Part shown: positions 15,833 to 25,500 of the stretch, piece after piece
How positions within the stretch are numbered: position 1 is the first letter of the stretch
Layout of the letters: every line of letters begins with the position of its first letter
Source of the DNA: Desulforapulum autotrophicum
GTDB lineage: Bacteria > Desulfobacterota > Desulfobacteria > Desulfobacterales > Desulfolunaceae
Reading direction: 5' to 3'
Length of the DNA stretch: 64,000 bases
NCBI GenBank assembly: GCA_020723285.1
Contig: DYJE01000026.1
Location: 1 to 64,000 of the forward strand
Position numbers and translations under genes: made by a program
The notes under the pieces: model-generated
What the model was told of the DNA's origin: nothing
The model's database searches: none
What the model saw: only the letters and a program-made list of their open reading frames with translations

Positions 15833-16774
15833 TCAGGATCTCAAGTAAAGCGCAGCCATGAGCAAGGACACCAGGGTTAAGGAAAACGCGGCGGTCAGCT
15901 TCCATTCCCTGGCGCTGAGTTTCCGCATGGTCTCATGACTGAACAGGGCGTGGCCCAGGAAAAACATCACCATGAAGGGAAGGGCGGGTAGGAACAGGCC
16001 CGTGAGCTGGGCCGAGAGAACCGCCGCAGCAAGGCCCAGGCCCGCCACGGGGACATAGAAGGAAAGCCTTTGTTTTTTCTTCAACTCCGCGAGACTCCGG
16101 CCGGTGAGGTTGTCGTTCAGGCCGAACCGGAGCATGGCCGAGCAGAGAAACACCAGAATGATCCAGTCCGACACCCCGAAAAGCGGCAGCGGAGCGGAGA
16201 GGCCCGGCACGGTGATTTTGACGAGGATGTAATCGGAAAGGGGCGGTGGCCCTTCCATGCCTTTTTCGTAGTAAGCTGCGATGTCCTGAGCCAGATGCCG
16301 GGTGGGGCCGGCGAGGACACTGGCCAGATCGGCAAGCGCCACCACGGCGCAGACCGGCACCAGTTCCGAGGGCTTCTTCAGGGCTGACGTCATCCATGTG
16401 GCGCAGAGACAGGAGAACACGAGGAGGTTGGCCGTAGACAGGGCGGCCACCACGTCACCTTTGAAGCCGTATCGGTCCGAAAGAAAGAAAACGGTGAAGG
16501 CTGTAAGGCCTGTCATGAGAAATAACATGAAGCGAAGGCCTGGCATGTCCCAGAGGCTGTCATCCACGTAAACCAGGAAGATTTCCGTGACAAAGGCTGA
16601 AAGGAGCATGAAGAATACAATGGCAGCGATACATATGAACGGAAGCACGGAAGGGCGGATGTCCAAGTTTCCCAGCCCGGCCATCACGGCTGTCGACGAC
16701 ATCCAGATGACAATCATGGCCAGAACGCCGATAAACGCCCTGAAAACGGTCCTGATTTTAGGGTTTGAATTCAT
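15833..16774 (-). CDS. Multi-helix membrane protein, unknown function
   Basis: The product (313 aa) contains about nine hydrophobic segments, evenly spaced from residue 10 to the end, with short loops such as DSLWDMPGLR and YEKGMEGPPPLSDYILVK. No transporter signature or catalytic motif is recognised. The frame is open to 16810; the ATG at 16774 is preferred because it starts a basic stretch (NSNPKIRTVFRAF) leading into the first helix, though its ribosome-binding site is weak (GGAAAG). It is followed by the smaller membrane-anchored gene. Confidence 0.62.
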   Translation of the reverse strand: MNSNPKIRTVFRAFIGVLAMIVIWMSSTAVMAGLGNLDIRPSVLPFICIAAIVFFMLLSAFVTEIFLVYVDDSLWDMPGLRFMLFLMTGLTAFTVFFLSDRYGFKGDVVAALSTANLLVFSCLCATWMTSALKKPSELVPVCAVVALADLASVLAGPTRHLAQDIAAYYEKGMEGPPPLSDYILVKITVPGLSAPLPLFGVSDWIILVFLCSAMLRFGLNDNLTGRSLAELKKKQRLSFYVPVAGLGLAAAVLSAQLTGLFLPALPFMVMFFLGHALFSHETMRKLSAREWKLTAAFSLTLVSLLMAALYLRS

Positions 16775-17010
16775 GCCCGTTATCTTTCCATGACGGTTTT
16801 CAGCCGTCAAGCACTTTCCATCAACCCGCTTTTCACCGCCTTATCCAAACAGTTCACCTGCCTTATTCCGCAATTCACCTGAAAACCATTTCACTTAGAG
16901 GCCCTGGACGGTTAAGGGAGATCCTGACAGCCTGACTTAAATCAAACAATCGATTTGTTTTTATAACGGTTTTTCCGGTGTTGAAAAATCCGGTCTTTCA
17001 AGAGGGTGGC

Positions 17011-17430
17011 ATGGGATTATCCAAACAGAACGACGACGACATCATGGCGGACATCAACATCACGCCCCTGGTGGACATCATGCTGGTGCTTTTGATCATT
17101 TTCATGCTGGTGTCCACGGTGGTGGACATGAACGCCATCCGTGTGGAACTCCCGAAGGCCGCCACCGGCGCTGCGCTGGAGACACGGACCGCCGCTGTGA
17201 TGATCACCCGCGAAGGGGGCTTCTATCTGGACGGGCAGAGTGTCACGGGTGCACAAGAGCTGATGTCCCGGCTTCAAACCCTGAAAAACAAGAACGAGAA
17301 TCTCCAGGTGATCATCGGCGCGGACAAACGCGCGTACCACGAAGACGTGGTCCGGGTCATCGACCTGGTGAGAAGCCTGGGCATCACGCGGTTCGCCATT
17401 CAGGTGGATACCACGGGCGCGGCGGGTTGA
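17011..17430 (+). CDS. exbD: ExbD/TolR biopolymer transport protein
   Basis: The product (139 aa) shows the ExbD pattern: a short cytoplasmic start, INITPLVDIMLVLLIIFM around residues 15-32, which contains the conserved membrane Asp of the proton channel, and a periplasmic C-terminal domain. With ExbB it converts the proton gradient into work on TonB. The ATG at 17011 follows AGAGGGTGG and fits the family better than upstream codons. It is the first gene of a five- or six-gene cassette and ends one base before tonB. The order exbD-tonB-exbB is unusual; exbB-exbD-tonB is more common. Confidence 0.93.
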   Translation: MGLSKQNDDDIMADINITPLVDIMLVLLIIFMLVSTVVDMNAIRVELPKAATGAALETRTAAVMITREGGFYLDGQSVTGAQELMSRLQTLKNKNENLQVIIGADKRAYHEDVVRVIDLVRSLGITRFAIQVDTTGAAG

Positions 17431-17431
17431 C

Positions 17432-18178
17432 ATGGACACGCGAAGAAGGTTTCTGCTCATGGGCCTTGCTCTGTCCCTTGTGCTCCATGTTTTTGCCGTG
17501 GGCGGTTTTCTTTTCATGGGCTCGCGTCAGGAAGCCAAACAGAATCACGGTCCGTCGTACCTCGTTCCCGTGACGGCAGAGCCCCTTCGGGCCGTTAAAG
17601 CCGAGGAACTGAAAAAGCCCGAGGTTCAAAGGGAAAGGGTCAAAAAAATCGTGAAGACTCCGGAAAAACCCGTTCAGCCCGAGCCCGTCGATGTGGAGCC
17701 CAGAACGAATGAAAATCGTTCGGAAACCCGTGACGTAAGGCCGGTTTTCGGTCCGGATGAAAAAAGCATGGCCGAAGGTGCGGACGGGGGCATGGCGGTG
17801 AGGCCGGGGAACACGCTGATGACGGCCCAGGAAGAAAAGCCTGCGGACTCTTTAAGGATCAAGCCCCTTCAAAGGGCCGTCGCGGTGATCCCCGTGTTTG
17901 AGCTGACCACGTTGCCTGCCTTCAGGCGGCGGGTTCAGCCCGAATACCCTGAATCGCTGAAAAAAGAGGAACGGGAGGGGGAAGTGGTGCTTTCGGCCCG
18001 CATCGATGACAACGGAACGGTCATCGACGTCACGGTCATACGGTCCACACACGCCCTGTTCACCCAGGCGGCTGTGGCGGCCCTTAAAAAAAGCAGGTTC
18101 ACTCCGGCCACGCGGAACGGTTCGACGGTGGCCACGGTCCTTGACGATCTGGTGTACAGTTTCGTGCTGGACCGGTAA
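17432..18178 (+). CDS. tonB: TonB energy-transducing protein
   Basis: The product (248 aa) has one N-terminal membrane anchor (about residues 9-28), a long Pro/Glu/Lys-rich periplasmic spacer, and a C-terminal TonB domain from about residue 165 (RRVQPEYPESLKKEEREGEV, then IDDNGTVIDVTVIRS). The conserved YP of the TonB domain is present. It spans the periplasm and pulls on the receptor plug. It starts one base after exbD, so translation is probably coupled. A 49-bp gap and its own ribosome-binding site separate it from exbB. Confidence 0.92.
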   Translation: MDTRRRFLLMGLALSLVLHVFAVGGFLFMGSRQEAKQNHGPSYLVPVTAEPLRAVKAEELKKPEVQRERVKKIVKTPEKPVQPEPVDVEPRTNENRSETRDVRPVFGPDEKSMAEGADGGMAVRPGNTLMTAQEEKPADSLRIKPLQRAVAVIPVFELTTLPAFRRRVQPEYPESLKKEEREGEVVLSARIDDNGTVIDVTVIRSTHALFTQAAVAALKKSRFTPATRNGSTVATVLDDLVYSFVLDR

Positions 18179-18227
18179 CGGTAAAGAAAATGTCTTTGAG
18201 ATTAACATACAGACGGAGGATGACATC

Positions 18228-18851
18228 ATGATCACAAGTCAGATATCCATGTTCGCTTTTTATATGGCACGGGCCATCCTGTGGTTGCTTTTGAGTTTGA
18301 GCGTGCTTTCCATCGCCTTTTTCATCGAACGGATGTTTTATTACAGACGTCGGCTCCTTTCCGGCCACACCCTTCTTCCGGCCCTTGAAAAGGCGGACAC
18401 CCTGGACGAGGTGATCCTCACCCTCCGGCACAACGCCTGTTCCGAAACCTCGGTACTTTTGAAAGGCCTGGAAGAGCCGGAACTTTCCCCCCGCTGTTTC
18501 AACCGCAGGGTGGACGCCTATTTCCTGCCGGAAAAGCAGGAGTGGGAACGTCACACGAACTTTCTGGGTTCGGTGGGCAGCAACGCGCCGTTTATCGGGC
18601 TTCTGGGAACGGTCCTCGGCATCCTCAAATCCTTTGCCGATCTTGGGAACCTGTCCGGCCAGGGCCCCCAGGTGGTGATGGCTGGGATTTCCGAAGCCCT
18701 CATCGCCACGGCGGCAGGGCTTGCCGTGGCCATTCCCGCCGTGATTTTTTTCAATGTCTGCAAAACCAAGGTGAAGGCCGGTGCGGTGCGTATCGAATCC
18801 ATGGCGGGTCTTATCGGTTCCAAACCCTTTTTCCAGGACCGGTGGCCATGA
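18228..18851 (+). CDS. exbB: ExbB/MotA/TolQ-type proton channel protein
   Basis: The product (207 aa) has a first membrane helix at ~15-35, then a cytoplasmic stretch, then the MotA/TolQ/ExbB signature region: FLGSVGSNAPFIGLLGTVLG followed by ISEALIATAAGLAVAIPAV. Together with ExbD it forms the motor. The open frame extends far upstream within tonB, but the ATG at 18228 has GGAGGA nine bases before it and gives the normal length. Its stop overlaps the receptor start by four bases (ATGA). Confidence 0.92.
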   Translation: MITSQISMFAFYMARAILWLLLSLSVLSIAFFIERMFYYRRRLLSGHTLLPALEKADTLDEVILTLRHNACSETSVLLKGLEEPELSPRCFNRRVDAYFLPEKQEWERHTNFLGSVGSNAPFIGLLGTVLGILKSFADLGNLSGQGPQVVMAGISEALIATAAGLAVAIPAVIFFNVCKTKVKAGAVRIESMAGLIGSKPFFQDRWP

Positions 18852-21211
18852 AACGATTGGGAATCAGCATGGTTATCTTCCTGGGCATGGTTGGGTCAGT
18901 GTTTGCCTCAGAACCTGTGAACCCTCTGAAAGATCTGGCCGGAGCCTCCTTTGACATTTCAGGGGGGGAACTGACCGTCACGCCTTACGAACCCCTTTCA
19001 CTCTACACGGTTTCGGGCGTGGTTCTTGAAAAGGGCAGCCGCACACCCCTGGCCAACACGAAAATCCATGTTCGGGACGACAAAAGCCGGAACATCGTCC
19101 AGGCTCCCACAACCGACGGCAAAGGATTTTTTGAAATCGGTCTTGTTCCGGGCGATTACACGCTGATCATTGCGGCGTCGGGTTACGAAAAATGGGAAAA
19201 GACCATCAAGGTTCCCGATCCTCTGGGCAAAGCCCTGGTGATCCGCGTGACGCCCCAGGTGCTGAATCCCTACCACGTCATCGTGCGGAAGAAAAAAGAC
19301 AAGCCCGAGGTGTCGGCCCAGAGCCTTTCGGTCACCGAAGCGGCTTCCGTGCCCGGCAGCGGCCGGGATGTGCTCAAATCCGTCACAAGCCTGCCGGGGG
19401 TGAATTCGGTGTCCGTGTTCAACGGGTATGGCAAGGGCATCACCATCAGGGGCTCGTCCCAGGAGGACAGTCTGTTTCTGCTGGGCGACCACAGCATTCC
19501 GGCGTTTTACCATTTCGGCGGATTTGAAAGCATTGTCGAACCGGAAATGATCGAGTCCATGGATTACAACGCCGGGGGTTTTTCAGCGGAATACGGAAAC
19601 GCCATGGGCGGTGTGGTGGGCATGAACCTGAGGCGGCCCAGGACCGACCGTTTCGGCGGGTACGTGAATCTGGGTCTTTTATCGTCGTCGTTCATGGTGG
19701 AAGGGCCGGTGGGGGAAAAAGATTCCCTGAGTTTCGGTATGAAACGGGGATTCATCGACAGCTACATAAAGATGGCCGAAGAGGTGGACGAACATCGAAA
19801 CGACGACAATGACGGCCGGTTCCTGAAATACCCGGTGTATTACGACGCCAACTTCGCGTACTGCCATCGGATCGCCGAGGGCAACGAGATGCGGGTGACG
19901 GGCATCGGTGCAGACGATACCTTTGAATATTCGGATGCGGAAAACGCCGTGGCCGAACGGTATTCCAACACCACCAGCCATCGCCAGCAATTCGCCACCT
20001 TCATCGGCGAATGGGATTACAAGACGGGTGATGTCAGGTCCGTGCTGTCCCCCATGGTCTCTTCGTCCCGGCTGACCTGGGACCAGGGCGACCGCGCCTA
20101 CTTCAAGCAGAACGTGAACGCCATGGCCCTGAACGAAAAGGCCGAATACCGGCTGAACGACACCCACAGACTCAAAGGCGGCGTCCGCGTGGATTATGTG
20201 AAAGTCAACCTCGACTCCAATTCCATGGTGCCGGAAAAAGAAGGGGAAATTTCTTACGATCACACCGATCTTGAACTGAAAATCAACCGGGATTTCAGTT
20301 TGTTCTATCCCACGGTCTACCTGATGGACCAGGTCAGTCTGGGGCGGTTCACCGTGACTCCGGGCCTTCATTATTTCAGGGACACGGAAAACGGCCATGA
20401 TCTGGTGGACCCCCGGCTGTCTGTCCGCATGCGGCTGACCCAGGACACCACGTTCAAGACAGCCCTGGGACTCTATTCCCAGATGCCCCAGTACGACGAA
20501 TGCCTTGAGCCCTGGGGGACGGAAGGCCTGGAGCCCGAACGGTCGGTCCACGCCGTGGCCGGGATCGAGCACTATTTCACCGATTCCCTTTTTCTGGATG
20601 TCCAGGCCTACAAAAAGACGTTCTCCAATCTGGTGGTGAGGGAATCCGCGGACAACCCTACAGCCTACAGCAATTCAGGCAAAGGCGAGTCTTACGGCGC
20701 TGAAATCATGCTCCGGCAGAACATGACCGACCGGTTTTTCGGCTGGATTTCCTATTCTTACGCCGTGGCCCGGAGAACCGACGGGCCGGGCCGCCCTGAA
20801 CGCTATTTCGACATGGACACGCCCCACAACCTGGTGGGTGTTCTAAACTACAAGCCCAACCGGAACTGGTCGTTCGGCATCCGTTATCAGTACGTGTCCG
20901 GAACGCCCTACACCGATCTTTTGAACGTCAACACCCGCTACGACGTGGACAACGACATCTACGTCCCCCTTTACACGGGCACCGTCAACGAAGACCGTTT
21001 CAAATCCCATCAGCAGGTGGATTTCCGCATCGACCGCTACTGGCTGTTCGACGACTGCGTGCTGAGCGCCTACCTGGATTTCCGCAATGTGTTCCAGAGC
21101 CGTTATGTCACGGACATGGCTTACAACCCCGACTATACCGCGAAAGAAGAGGTGGTTTCCGTGGATTCCGAAATCCCCCTGATCTTTGTGGGCATGAAAA
21201 TCGATTTTTAA
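18848..21211 (+). CDS. TonB-dependent outer-membrane receptor with carboxypeptidase-like regulatory domain
   Basis: The product (787 aa) has a signal peptide (ends FAS, residue ~21), an N-terminal CarboxypepD_reg-like beta domain (SGVVLEKGSRTPLANTKIHV, residues ~58-135), a plug domain (SVPGSGRDVLKSVTSLPGVN, then GITIRGSSQEDSLFLLGDH), and a 22-strand-type barrel ending in the usual aromatic residue (KIDF). It would import a large or scarce ligand across the outer membrane, powered by the adjacent ExbB/D-TonB. The CarboxypepD_reg type is commonest in Bacteroidetes-like SusC proteins and in Proteobacteria of mixed diet. Ligand unknown. The start overlaps exbB by four bases, so the genes are translationally coupled. 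Confidence 0.9.
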   Translation: MKRLGISMVIFLGMVGSVFASEPVNPLKDLAGASFDISGGELTVTPYEPLSLYTVSGVVLEKGSRTPLANTKIHVRDDKSRNIVQAPTTDGKGFFEIGLVPGDYTLIIAASGYEKWEKTIKVPDPLGKALVIRVTPQVLNPYHVIVRKKKDKPEVSAQSLSVTEAASVPGSGRDVLKSVTSLPGVNSVSVFNGYGKGITIRGSSQEDSLFLLGDHSIPAFYHFGGFESIVEPEMIESMDYNAGGFSAEYGNAMGGVVGMNLRRPRTDRFGGYVNLGLLSSSFMVEGPVGEKDSLSFGMKRGFIDSYIKMAEEVDEHRNDDNDGRFLKYPVYYDANFAYCHRIAEGNEMRVTGIGADDTFEYSDAENAVAERYSNTTSHRQQFATFIGEWDYKTGDVRSVLSPMVSSSRLTWDQGDRAYFKQNVNAMALNEKAEYRLNDTHRLKGGVRVDYVKVNLDSNSMVPEKEGEISYDHTDLELKINRDFSLFYPTVYLMDQVSLGRFTVTPGLHYFRDTENGHDLVDPRLSVRMRLTQDTTFKTALGLYSQMPQYDECLEPWGTEGLEPERSVHAVAGIEHYFTDSLFLDVQAYKKTFSNLVVRESADNPTAYSNSGKGESYGAEIMLRQNMTDRFFGWISYSYAVARRTDGPGRPERYFDMDTPHNLVGVLNYKPNRNWSFGIRYQYVSGTPYTDLLNVNTRYDVDNDIYVPLYTGTVNEDRFKSHQQVDFRIDRYWLFDDCVLSAYLDFRNVFQSRYVTDMAYNPDYTAKEEVVSVDSEIPLIFVGMKIDF

Positions 21212-21222
21212 CAGGTGAATCC

Positions 21223-22116
21223 ATGAAACACACGCGCAACATGCAGCAAATACACCCTTTTTTAAACCGGGCTCTTTGGCTTGTTCTGCTGATTTCACTG
21301 TCTGCCTGCGGCGACAGCGATCTCCCCGAGGATTACGTGGCTGTGGCTCCCCGGATTCTGGCGCTTCGGATCACCGAGCCCGAAGTGTCGCCGGGAGACA
21401 CGGTGTCCATGCGGCTTCTTGTGGGAGGTGCCACCGTGGACCAGCATTCGGACATGACCGTGACCTGGGCCGTGGGCTGGCCCGAAAACGGCGTTTACCT
21501 GGAAGGCGAGGCCCCGTACAACACCGATTATCAAGTGACCATTCCCCCCGGCATTCTGGATGCCCTGGGCGAAGACGCGGTGGACGTGAATGTGACCGCA
21601 TCGGTGACGGTTTCAGGAAAAACCCTGTCCGCGCTGAAACGGATGAGGATCTGTGAACACCCCGTGGGCCGGAATCCTGAAATCACGGGGGTCACGGCGA
21701 ACTTCCTGGCTGAGGGCGTCCATGAAACACTGGCCCTTTCAGACGGCGACACCCTGACCGTGGACAGTTCGGGCAAAACCGCAGCGTTCACGGCCCTTAC
21801 GGAAACTCTGGAAGATCAGGCCAACGACACGCTGATATACTCCTGGTACGTGTCCACGTCATCCGTAGGGCCGGGAAACCTTTACGTCTACGACGACAAA
21901 GACGCCATTGAAGCCCTTCTCGGACCGGGAGCCATGGCCGCCGAGTTCAGGCCCAGTGTCCTTTACTCCCTGTTCGGCGAAGACGCGGACGGTGCATGGC
22001 AGAAAGGTCAATACAACGTGTATCTCGTGGTGCGGGACAACGCCGGTGCTTCATCGGGCGCGGCCGAAGACCGGCTGGGGACGGATTTTTTCTGTTTCAC
22101 GCTGGTACTGCCGTGA
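21223..22116 (+). CDS. Surface or periplasmic lipoprotein of the TonB cassette
   Basis: The product (297 aa) has a hydrophobic signal with lipobox LSAC (Cys ~29) followed by GDSD, so the Asp at +3 favours outer-membrane sorting. The mature part looks like beta-sandwich domains (RILALRITEPEVSPGDTVSM; then TLTVDSSGKTAAFTAL). Eleven bases separate it from the receptor gene. The position suggests a ligand-binding accessory of the receptor, like SusD-type or other partner lipoproteins, but no sequence family is recognised. Confidence 0.75.
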   Translation: MKHTRNMQQIHPFLNRALWLVLLISLSACGDSDLPEDYVAVAPRILALRITEPEVSPGDTVSMRLLVGGATVDQHSDMTVTWAVGWPENGVYLEGEAPYNTDYQVTIPPGILDALGEDAVDVNVTASVTVSGKTLSALKRMRICEHPVGRNPEITGVTANFLAEGVHETLALSDGDTLTVDSSGKTAAFTALTETLEDQANDTLIYSWYVSTSSVGPGNLYVYDDKDAIEALLGPGAMAAEFRPSVLYSLFGEDADGAWQKGQYNVYLVVRDNAGASSGAAEDRLGTDFFCFTLVLP

Positions 22117-22190
22117 TCAGGCATCCCATGAAATCCGAAGACCGGAACATGCCGCCAAGGGTGCGGCGCAGCCTTGAAAAGGGGGAACTC

Positions 22191-22409
22191 ATGAAAACAA
22201 AAAATTTGATCCTGATGGTGTCTTTTCTTGTTATGATCGGCGTATCCGGCTGCTCATGCCGCGCCTGGTATGAAGGGATACGGGAAAAGGACCGCCGCGA
22301 CTGTTACAACCTGGACAACCCCATTGAACGCCAGGAATGCCTGGAACGTGTTGATTCGATGCCCTATGATAAGTACGTGAAAGAGCGCGAGGGTGACCTA
22401 CCCCATTGA
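22191..22409 (+). CDS. Small lipoprotein, unknown function
   Basis: The product (72 aa) begins MKTKNLILMVSFLVMIGVSG and continues with a Cys in the lipobox VSGC, then a short polar domain with two further cysteines (RRDCYNLDN and RQECLERV) that could form a disulphide. The ATG at 22191 has GGGGGA eight bases upstream. An earlier in-frame ATG at 22128 would add an unlikely charged leader. It is the last gene of the TonB cassette. Confidence 0.72.
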   Translation: MKTKNLILMVSFLVMIGVSGCSCRAWYEGIREKDRRDCYNLDNPIERQECLERVDSMPYDKYVKEREGDLPH

Positions 22410-22543
22410 TTTTTTTCCATAGCGGTGGATTATCAATTTGAAACCCCGACGCCTGCCGTGTTAATATACTCCCATGATTTAAAACACTTCCGTTTGCCAG
22501 ACCTTAGATCTCGCGCCATTTTCTTTTAGGGACAGGGATTTCC

Positions 22544-25500
22544 ATGCTTATCAATGAATTCCGGGTTCTCGAACAGATCCATGCCAGCAGGGACACCACG
22601 GTTTACCGGGGCATCCGGCCAAGGGACGGTCTTGCCGTCATCCTCAAGGTGTTGAACAGGGAATTCCCCACGGAAAACGACTTGTCCCGTTTCACGCGAG
22701 AATACAAGGTGTTGTCAAAACTCGACGGGCGAGGCAACATCAAATCTTACGGCCTTGAAAAATTCGGGAACAGCCTCCTGATGGTGAACGAGGACATCGG
22801 CGGAGAATCGCTGGCCGCCGTCCTTTCAGGGGCTTTCCTTGATCTTCCTTCGAAACTGTCCCTTTCTGTCCTGATCACGGACGCTCTTGCCATGATTCAC
22901 GGTCAGTCCATCATCCACAAGGATATCAATCCTTCCAACATCATCTGGAATCCCCGGACGAACCGGCTGAAAATCGCCGATTTCGGAATTGCCTGCGAAC
23001 TTGTCCGGGAAACCCAGAGGATGCTTCACCCAAATATCCTCGAAGGAACCCTTTCTTACATCTCTCCTGAACAGACGGGCCGGATGAACCGGGCCATGGA
23101 TTTCAGGACCGACCTTTATTCCCTTGGCGTGACGCTCTACGAACTTTTCACAGGCAGACTCCCTTTTAAAGCGGATGACGCGCTGGGCATGGTCCATAGC
23201 CACATGGCCGTCATTCCCGAAAGACCCGATCATGCCGATCCGGGAATTCCCGCGCCCCTGGCGGACATTGTGATGCGTCTGCTGGCCAAGACACCGGAAG
23301 AGCGTTATCAGGGTTGCATGGGTCTTAAAAAGGATCTGGAAAATATTCTGGACGCGGTGAAACTTGGCAGGAGTCTTGATTCTTTTGAAATCGGCTTGCA
23401 TGACAGGGCCGGTTTTTTTCAGATTCCCCAGAAGCTGTACGGCCGCGAAAAGGACGTGGAAGCTTTGCTCAAAGCCTACACCCGGATTACGGAAGGCGGC
23501 AAGGAAATCATGCTGGTGGCGGGATATTCAGGGATCGGAAAAACCGCGCTGGTCCAGGAACTCCACAAACCTGTCGTGAAAAAGCACGGTTTTTTCATTT
23601 CAGGGAAATTCGACCAGTACAAACGAAACATTCCGTATTCCGCCCTGATTCAGGCGTTCCGGAACCTGGTCAAAAATCTTCTGGCCGATGATGACGCCCG
23701 TCTTGCCGAATGGAAGAAAAAAATCACCGGGGCCTTGGGTGCCAGCGGCCGAGTCGTCGCCGACGTGATTCCGGAAATCGAACTGATCATCGGAGATCAG
23801 CCGCCTATCCAGGAACTGGACCCCGACCAGTCCAAAAACAGGTTCCATATCGTGTTCCGGAAGTTCTTAAGGGTCTTTGCGGATAAAGAGCACCCCCTCA
23901 CCCTGTTTCTGGACGATCTTCAATGGGCGGATCTTCCCTCCCTCCAGATGATCGAACAGTTCATGGCGGACATGGACACAGCCCATCTCCTGATCATCGG
24001 AGCGTACAGGGACAACGAGGAAGAGGCCGCACAATTCCTTCTTGAGTTCCTTGCTCACATGGAAGAAAGCGGAACGGTCATCAGCACCATCGTTCTTGCC
24101 CCGCTTGAACCGGGCCATGTGGACCTGATCGCGGCGGACGTGATGGCCTGTCCTCCGGAACAGGCCGAAGGCCTTTCAAGGATCTGTTACGAAAAAACCA
24201 TGGGCAACCCTTTTTTTATCGGACAGCTGCTCACCACGTTTGACGAAGAAAAGATCATTTACTTCAGCAGCTCCGAAAACGTTTGGTGTTTCGACGAACA
24301 CGCCGCGAAAAAATCGGCCATCACGGAAAACGTGGTGGATCTTATGACCGGGAAAATCCTGAGGCTTGACCGGGATGTTCAGGACATTCTCAGGGTGGCG
24401 TCCTGCATCGGAAGTTCTTTCGACCTTTCTACCCTTGCCCAGGTCTGTGGAAAACCGGAAAATCTGACAGCGGATCTCCTGTTCATGGCCTTAAGGGAAA
24501 GCCTGGTGGTTCCCATGGATGAAAACTACCGCTTCGTGTCGGAATCCCACAGGAATCCGGAAGTGAAATACCGCTTTCTCCACGACAGGATCCAGCAGGC
24601 CGCCTATTCCCTGATTCCGGAAGAAGACAGGCAGCGTATCCATCTCCGGATCGGCCGTATCCTACTTGACAGTGTTACGGATGACGACCCTGGAGAGAAA
24701 CTGTTCGACACGGTGAATCATCTGGATCTGGGGGCCGCGTTCATTACCGATCCGGCTGAAAAAAAACGGGTTTCGGTGCTGAACCTTCAGGCCGGGCAGA
24801 AAGCCAGGCAGTCGGCGGCGTTCAAGCCGGCCTGGGAATATGCCAGAAAAGGGATCGACCTTTGCGGTGAATCGGGCTGGAAAAGGTCTTACAGGCATAT
24901 GCTCGCGCTTCACAACGAAGCCATGGAGGCCCTTTACCTCAACGGCAATTTCATGGAAACGGAAAAACTGTTTCAGGTCATCGAAAATCGGACAAAGACC
25001 ATCATGGACAAGGTCAAGGCTTATGAAATCAGGATTCTTGCCCTGATTTCCGAAAGCCGGTTCAAGGAGGCTCTGGATACCGGCATGGTGATCCTGGGGC
25101 TTCTGGGTTACCGGTTCCCCGAGCAGCCGAAAAAATGGCATCTCCTTGCAGGGCTCGTCAAAATAAAGATCGCCCTCGGCAAAACAAACGACGAGGCCAT
25201 CCTCAGCGCCAAGGCCATGGCCGACCCCAAAGTTCTGGCTGCGGCCGGCATTCTTCACAAAATCACGTCCACCGCCTTGTTTTCCAAACCGAATCTCTAC
25301 CCGCTGATCATTTTCAAGCGCGTGGAACTGTCTTTGAAATACGGGGAAGATCCGCTTTTCTCCTTCAGCGCCTACACCTCCCTCGGCATCATATTCTGTA
25401 GTCTTGGACGGCTGGACGAGGGTTTCCGAACGGGAAAACTGGCGGAAACCCTGTTGGCCCGGTCGAAAATCAAGAAGGAGAAAACACGGATAGCCGTTGT

